The translations under genes and the position numbers were made by a program. A stretch of 17,442 bases of DNA from JBFHES01 sp041584015 (GTDB lineage: Bacteria > Bacteroidota > Bacteroidia > Bacteroidales > M50B96). The stretch covers positions 1-17,442 of the forward strand of contig JBFHES010000071.1 in NCBI GenBank assembly GCA_041584015.1. Reading direction: 5' to 3'. Within the stretch, counting starts at the first letter, position 1, and each line of letters starts with the position of its first letter. Shown here piece by piece: positions 14,799 to 17,442 of the stretch. The notes beneath the pieces were generated by a model. It did not search any database. It was not told where the DNA came from and was given only the letters and a program-made list of their open reading frames with translations.

Positions 14799-15206
14799 TT
14801 ACAGATCGGTGTTACCTTGCTCTTTGAAATAATGGCGGGTAAGTACTTTCTTTAATTCACGCTGAATAATTAAATCACTTATTACTTCAGACTTGGAATA
14901 ATCCGGGTGAATAGCTTCTGACTTCATAATGGATTGCTCGCTTAAATCAATTCGGTAAAGCATATTAAAAAGCATATTGAACTGTCCGGAAAGGATTCGT
15001 TCCATGTGTGCATTCAACTGCTCGAATAATTCTGTGTAGGCATTTTCAGTATCTCCCGAGAAAGTTATCTCTAATCCAAACTCCGCAAAATCCTTGATAA
15101 TTTGCGCGGCAGTCTGTTTAATAAATTCCTGCTTTTTATAGTACTGACTTATTACAAGCTCGTTGTTTAATTCAGCAAGATTGATGTTACTTTTCTGCGG
15201 TTTCAT
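14799..15206 (-). CDS. Small conserved-looking protein of unknown function
   Basis: A 135-residue, mostly helical and charged cytoplasmic protein without signal peptide or membrane helix. I do not recognise a named domain. The C-terminal half has an ordered pattern (FNMLFNMLYRIDLSEQ at 77-92, then HPDYSKSEVISDLIIQREL at 100-118) that looks like a small helical-bundle fold. Its ATG lies inside the last 20 bases of the DUF4837 gene, in a different frame, so it is almost certainly translated from the same mRNA by coupling. It might act with the lipoprotein upstream only indirectly, because the two are in different compartments. Confidence 0.75.
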   Translation of the reverse strand: MKPQKSNINLAELNNELVISQYYKKQEFIKQTAAQIIKDFAEFGLEITFSGDTENAYTELFEQLNAHMERILSGQFNMLFNMLYRIDLSEQSIMKSEAIHPDYSKSEVISDLIIQRELKKVLTRHYFKEQGNTDL

Positions 15207-16188
15207 CTTTCAGATTAATAAATTTTAAAGTATGCAAGATTGCCTCAACCTGACGTAAATAATTTCGCTTATCATCTTCGGGAGCATAAATATAGGCCTC
15301 AACAGTAACCACTCTATTTCTTGTTGTATCTACGGTTGATAAACTTACAAATGGTCCACCCATAAAATCACCTTCAAGGCGCCACAGACCTTTTAGCTCG
15401 GTATAGTAGTTTTTGTTCTTTACAAATTCGCGGTAATCAGGAAGCACCCGTTTTTCGGTTGACATATACGTACCAGCATTGGTTCCATGTACAAATTTCC
15501 TTAAATAAGTATCGCGCATTGAAATCAGATTTTCCTTATCAAACGCACTTGCATCAGTATAATCATAGTAATAAATAAAAATTCCCTGACTCACGTTTCT
15601 TGTTTCGTGCGATAACCAGATGAAATTACTGGTGTCCATATCGTAGGTAAATCCTCGTGGCACAACTAAAGCCAGGTTGTGATTATTTCTTAATTTGTTA
15701 CCAATATCAATGTTTTCGAAACGTTTGTAATTACCGATGTTACGATTACGCTCTTTCACCAACAAGCTGTTTTCAATGGCTACTCTGTTCTTTAAAAATA
15801 CCTCTATAAACTCTTCTGTGTTCTTGGCTTCAATTTGAACCACCAATTGAGGTTTTGCATAAACATCTTTGCGGATAAATACTTTTGCCTCTTTAGCATT
15901 GGGCGAAATATTTACACGCATAATATTTCTGTGTGTTTTAAATATATCAGAAAATGCCTTTGGTGGAATTTGTACCAGTTCAAAAATTGGCTCCGTTTGA
16001 GGTAAACCAATCATGTCTCTTCCCAGGTATTTAATAATTGTATCGCCGGCACTTCCGTCCCAATGTGCATCCTCCATGGTTATAACAACCTCGAACGCCT
16101 TTCCTGTGATATTAGGCATTAACGCCGAATTATCGTACTCGCAGGCCAGAAATAAAAAGAGAGATAGGATGATCAATATATGTTTCAT
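15187..16188 (-). CDS. DUF4837 family lipoprotein
   Basis: A 333-residue predicted lipoprotein. MKHILIILSLFLFLAC gives a signal peptide with the lipidated Cys at 16. The body fits the Bacteroidota family DUF4837: an N-terminal GKAFEVVITMEDAHWDGSAG (29-48) and, in the second half, a strand pattern with FTYDMDTSNFIWLSHE (175-190), IFIYYYDYTD (199-208) and GPFVSLSTVD (278-287). No catalytic motif is visible and no function is known to me. It is likely tethered in the envelope facing the periplasm. The gene overlaps the next minus-strand gene by 20 bp and follows the EamA gene by 111 bp. Confidence 0.85.
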   Translation of the reverse strand: MKHILIILSLFLFLACEYDNSALMPNITGKAFEVVITMEDAHWDGSAGDTIIKYLGRDMIGLPQTEPIFELVQIPPKAFSDIFKTHRNIMRVNISPNAKEAKVFIRKDVYAKPQLVVQIEAKNTEEFIEVFLKNRVAIENSLLVKERNRNIGNYKRFENIDIGNKLRNNHNLALVVPRGFTYDMDTSNFIWLSHETRNVSQGIFIYYYDYTDASAFDKENLISMRDTYLRKFVHGTNAGTYMSTEKRVLPDYREFVKNKNYYTELKGLWRLEGDFMGGPFVSLSTVDTTRNRVVTVEAYIYAPEDDKRNYLRQVEAILHTLKFINLKDETAEK

Positions 16189-16299
16189 GATTCAGCAGTC
16201 TAAATGGTTAACAATATAATCGTGTGTAAAGTTAATAGCCATGGGCAAACTTTTATTAAAAACTAAAGGGAAATGATCATCAAATTATCCATAAATGTT

Positions 16300-17190
16300 T
16301 TAATGTTTAATTCGGGTAACTCTTCGTTGCAAAACAATTCCTAAAATAATTAATAGCAGCCCGTATATTGTTGAAGTAACTATTTGCTCGCCAATAATTA
16401 AGTTGATAAAGATGAGTGACAGAAATGGTGAGATAAAAACCAACTGACTAATTTTGTCGGTTGACTCGGCAAATTTCAACGCCTTGAGCCACAAAACAAA
16501 TGTAATACCCAACTCAAATAACCCGATGTAAATAATTGCCATAATTCCTTTTAATGATGGAACAGTAAACTCTTCAAACAGCAGCAATCCAATAATTGAG
16601 AATGCCAGACCAAATACAAAATTGAGAAACATTTTCTCTGTTTCATCCCGATCGTCGCGCACATTAAAAATCCAAAACAAAGCCCATGCAATGGAGCTGA
16701 TCACAGCTAACAAATCGCCATACCAGTTAGAAAAGCTAAAGCCCAATAGCTGCCCTTGTGTGGCAATTACGATTACTCCAAAAAAGCTAATGAAAATACA
16801 TAGAATGCTCTTCCAGCCAATTTTCTGCTTGAGCAGTGGAATAGATAAAAGCACTAGTGTGATGGGCCATATGTAATTTAACACCATGGCTTCCTGAGCT
16901 GGAATCAGCTGATAAGCCTTTAGTAAAATTGCATAATAAAGCAGTGGATTTAAAAAGCCCAGCAACAATGAACTGTAAATATGTTTACGTGTAAGGCGCT
17001 TAAAAAAGGAGAGCCGTCTTTGAAAAAGCAGTATTACAAACAGGCAAAATAGCGCTACAAAACTCGCACCTGCCATTAACTGAAAAACACCAACCTCAGC
17101 CAAGGCCAACTTAAATGCTGTTGCAATGGTTGACCAAAACAAAATAGCTGTTATTCCAAAAACGTATGATTTCCTCTGATTTGTGCTCAC
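16300..17190 (-). CDS. EamA-family (DMT superfamily) transporter
   Basis: A 296-residue inner-membrane protein with ten predicted helices in two EamA repeats, about 8-143 and 154-288. Typical features are FWSTIATAFKLAL in helix 1 (18-30), LNPLLYYAILLKAYQLIPAQEAMVL in the third and fourth helices (80-104) with the family proline and alanine-rich turn, and IVIATQG closing the first repeat (140-146). Family members export amino acids, purines or other metabolites; the substrate here cannot be read from the sequence. The start is GTG at 17190: an in-frame TGA lies at 17196-17194, and there is no ATG before the first helix. It begins immediately after a -7 promoter element. Confidence 0.9.
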   Translation of the reverse strand: MSTNQRKSYVFGITAILFWSTIATAFKLALAEVGVFQLMAGASFVALFCLFVILLFQRRLSFFKRLTRKHIYSSLLLGFLNPLLYYAILLKAYQLIPAQEAMVLNYIWPITLVLLSIPLLKQKIGWKSILCIFISFFGVIVIATQGQLLGFSFSNWYGDLLAVISSIAWALFWIFNVRDDRDETEKMFLNFVFGLAFSIIGLLLFEEFTVPSLKGIMAIIYIGLFELGITFVLWLKALKFAESTDKISQLVFISPFLSLIFINLIIGEQIVTSTIYGLLLIILGIVLQRRVTRIKH

Positions 17191-17194
17191 AGAT

Positions 17195-17202
17195 CAAAGA
17201 TA
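17195..17202 (-). promoter_or_regulatory. -7 promoter element abutting the EamA start
   Basis: On the minus strand TATCTTTG, a full match to TAnnTTTG, ends 4 nt before the GTG start codon at 17190. The -33 region is poor. Use of this box would give a leaderless or near-leaderless mRNA. It lies in the 39-bp gap after the preceding gene's stop. Confidence 0.45.
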
Positions 17203-17229
17203 GAAAAGATGCAGTGATAACACCTAAAA

Positions 17230-17442
17230 TTAGTTGGGCGGATAAATTAACACAGCAGCTTGATTCAACTTAACCTGGTATCCTTCACCAGGTCCCAGAT
17301 GATGTAATGCAAAAACACTGTATTGCGGCCAAAATACCAAACCTCCATCGTCCTTAACAATTTCTATGGCGCTGCCTATGGATGATAACTGATTTGCCGT
17401 TTGACCAGAACTTGTTCTCAGGTAAGGAATAATACTCCATCC
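17230..17442 (-). CDS. C-terminal end of a probable secreted protein (5' part outside window)
   Basis: An open frame enters from the right edge and gives 70 residues ending in TAA at 17232-17230. It opens GWSIIPYLRTSSG and continues with IEIVKDDGGLVFWPQYSVFA, HHLGPGEGYQVKLNQAA and a final LIYPPN. This pattern (GW..I.YLRT, then VYWP-like, then PGEGYQV) matches from memory a C-terminal beta module found at the ends of many exported Bacteroidota proteins, often beside modules like those repeated in the LruC-domain lipoprotein. No T9SS sorting domain follows in this frame. The signal peptide and the rest of the protein lie outside the window. Confidence 0.7.
   Translation of the reverse strand, partial: GWSIIPYLRTSSGQTANQLSSIGSAIEIVKDDGGLVFWPQYSVFALHHLGPGEGYQVKLNQAAVLIYPPN

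Noticed and set aside
1..17442. CRISPR array, tRNA or rRNA gene, insertion sequence, prophage or known defence system
   Set aside because: No regularly spaced direct repeats, cloverleaf sequence, rRNA-like block, transposase or integrase motif, or defence-type nuclease or helicase gene was seen on either strand.

Overview
The window comes from a member of the Bacteroidota with an AT-rich genome. Several independent signs agree: a type IX secretion (T9SS) C-terminal sorting domain on the CotH protein, a gldA gene, the long plant-like form of IspG, a DUF4837 lipoprotein, LruC/DUF4842 surface lipoprotein architecture, and promoter elements of the Bacteroidota type (TTTG at -33, TAnnTTTG or TAnnTTCG at -7) instead of Shine-Dalgarno-led starts. 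Order or genus cannot be resolved from the sequence alone. I see no tRNA, rRNA, CRISPR array, transposase, phage gene or recognisable defence system. The content is chromosomal housekeeping mixed with cell-surface and envelope genes.

Layout. Positions 1-1424 (minus) hold the 5' part of ispG, cut by the window edge. Divergent from it, 1549-4655 (plus) is a probable two-gene unit: a secreted CotH-kinase protein with a lamin-tail domain and a T9SS sorting signal, then a secreted coiled-coil protein of unknown function. Next are ribE (riboflavin synthase), a 56-bp near-perfect palindrome, a two-TM mini-protein resembling the GldL N-terminus, a transglutaminase-like lipoprotein, gldA, and a 679-residue LruC-domain lipoprotein with an internal duplication. 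An Nramp-related transporter that has lost the canonical metal-binding residues converges on the LruC gene; the two stop codons share one CTAG palindrome. A 373-bp non-coding region containing a strong hairpin separates the transporter from a plus-strand operon, ribF - ferredoxin-NADP-reductase-like gene - rlmN. The right end is all minus strand: a small unknown protein overlapping a DUF4837 lipoprotein gene, an EamA exporter, and the C-terminal end of a probable secreted protein cut by the window edge.

How the genes may work together. ribE makes riboflavin, and ribF converts riboflavin to FMN and FAD. The next gene encodes a compact FAD enzyme of the FNR type, and its stop overlaps the start of rlmN, a radical-SAM 23S rRNA/tRNA methyltransferase that needs low-potential electrons. 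The three-gene operon can therefore be read as a cofactor, reductase and consumer chain; this is inference. A second theme is start-site architecture: ribF (TTG start) and the EamA gene (GTG start) both begin 4-6 nt after a perfect TAnnTTTG element, which predicts leaderless or nearly leaderless transcripts with non-ATG starts. This, the Nramp-like protein with a rewritten substrate site and a structured leader, and the GldL-like mini-protein are the most unusual items here. None amounts to a demonstrated new system.
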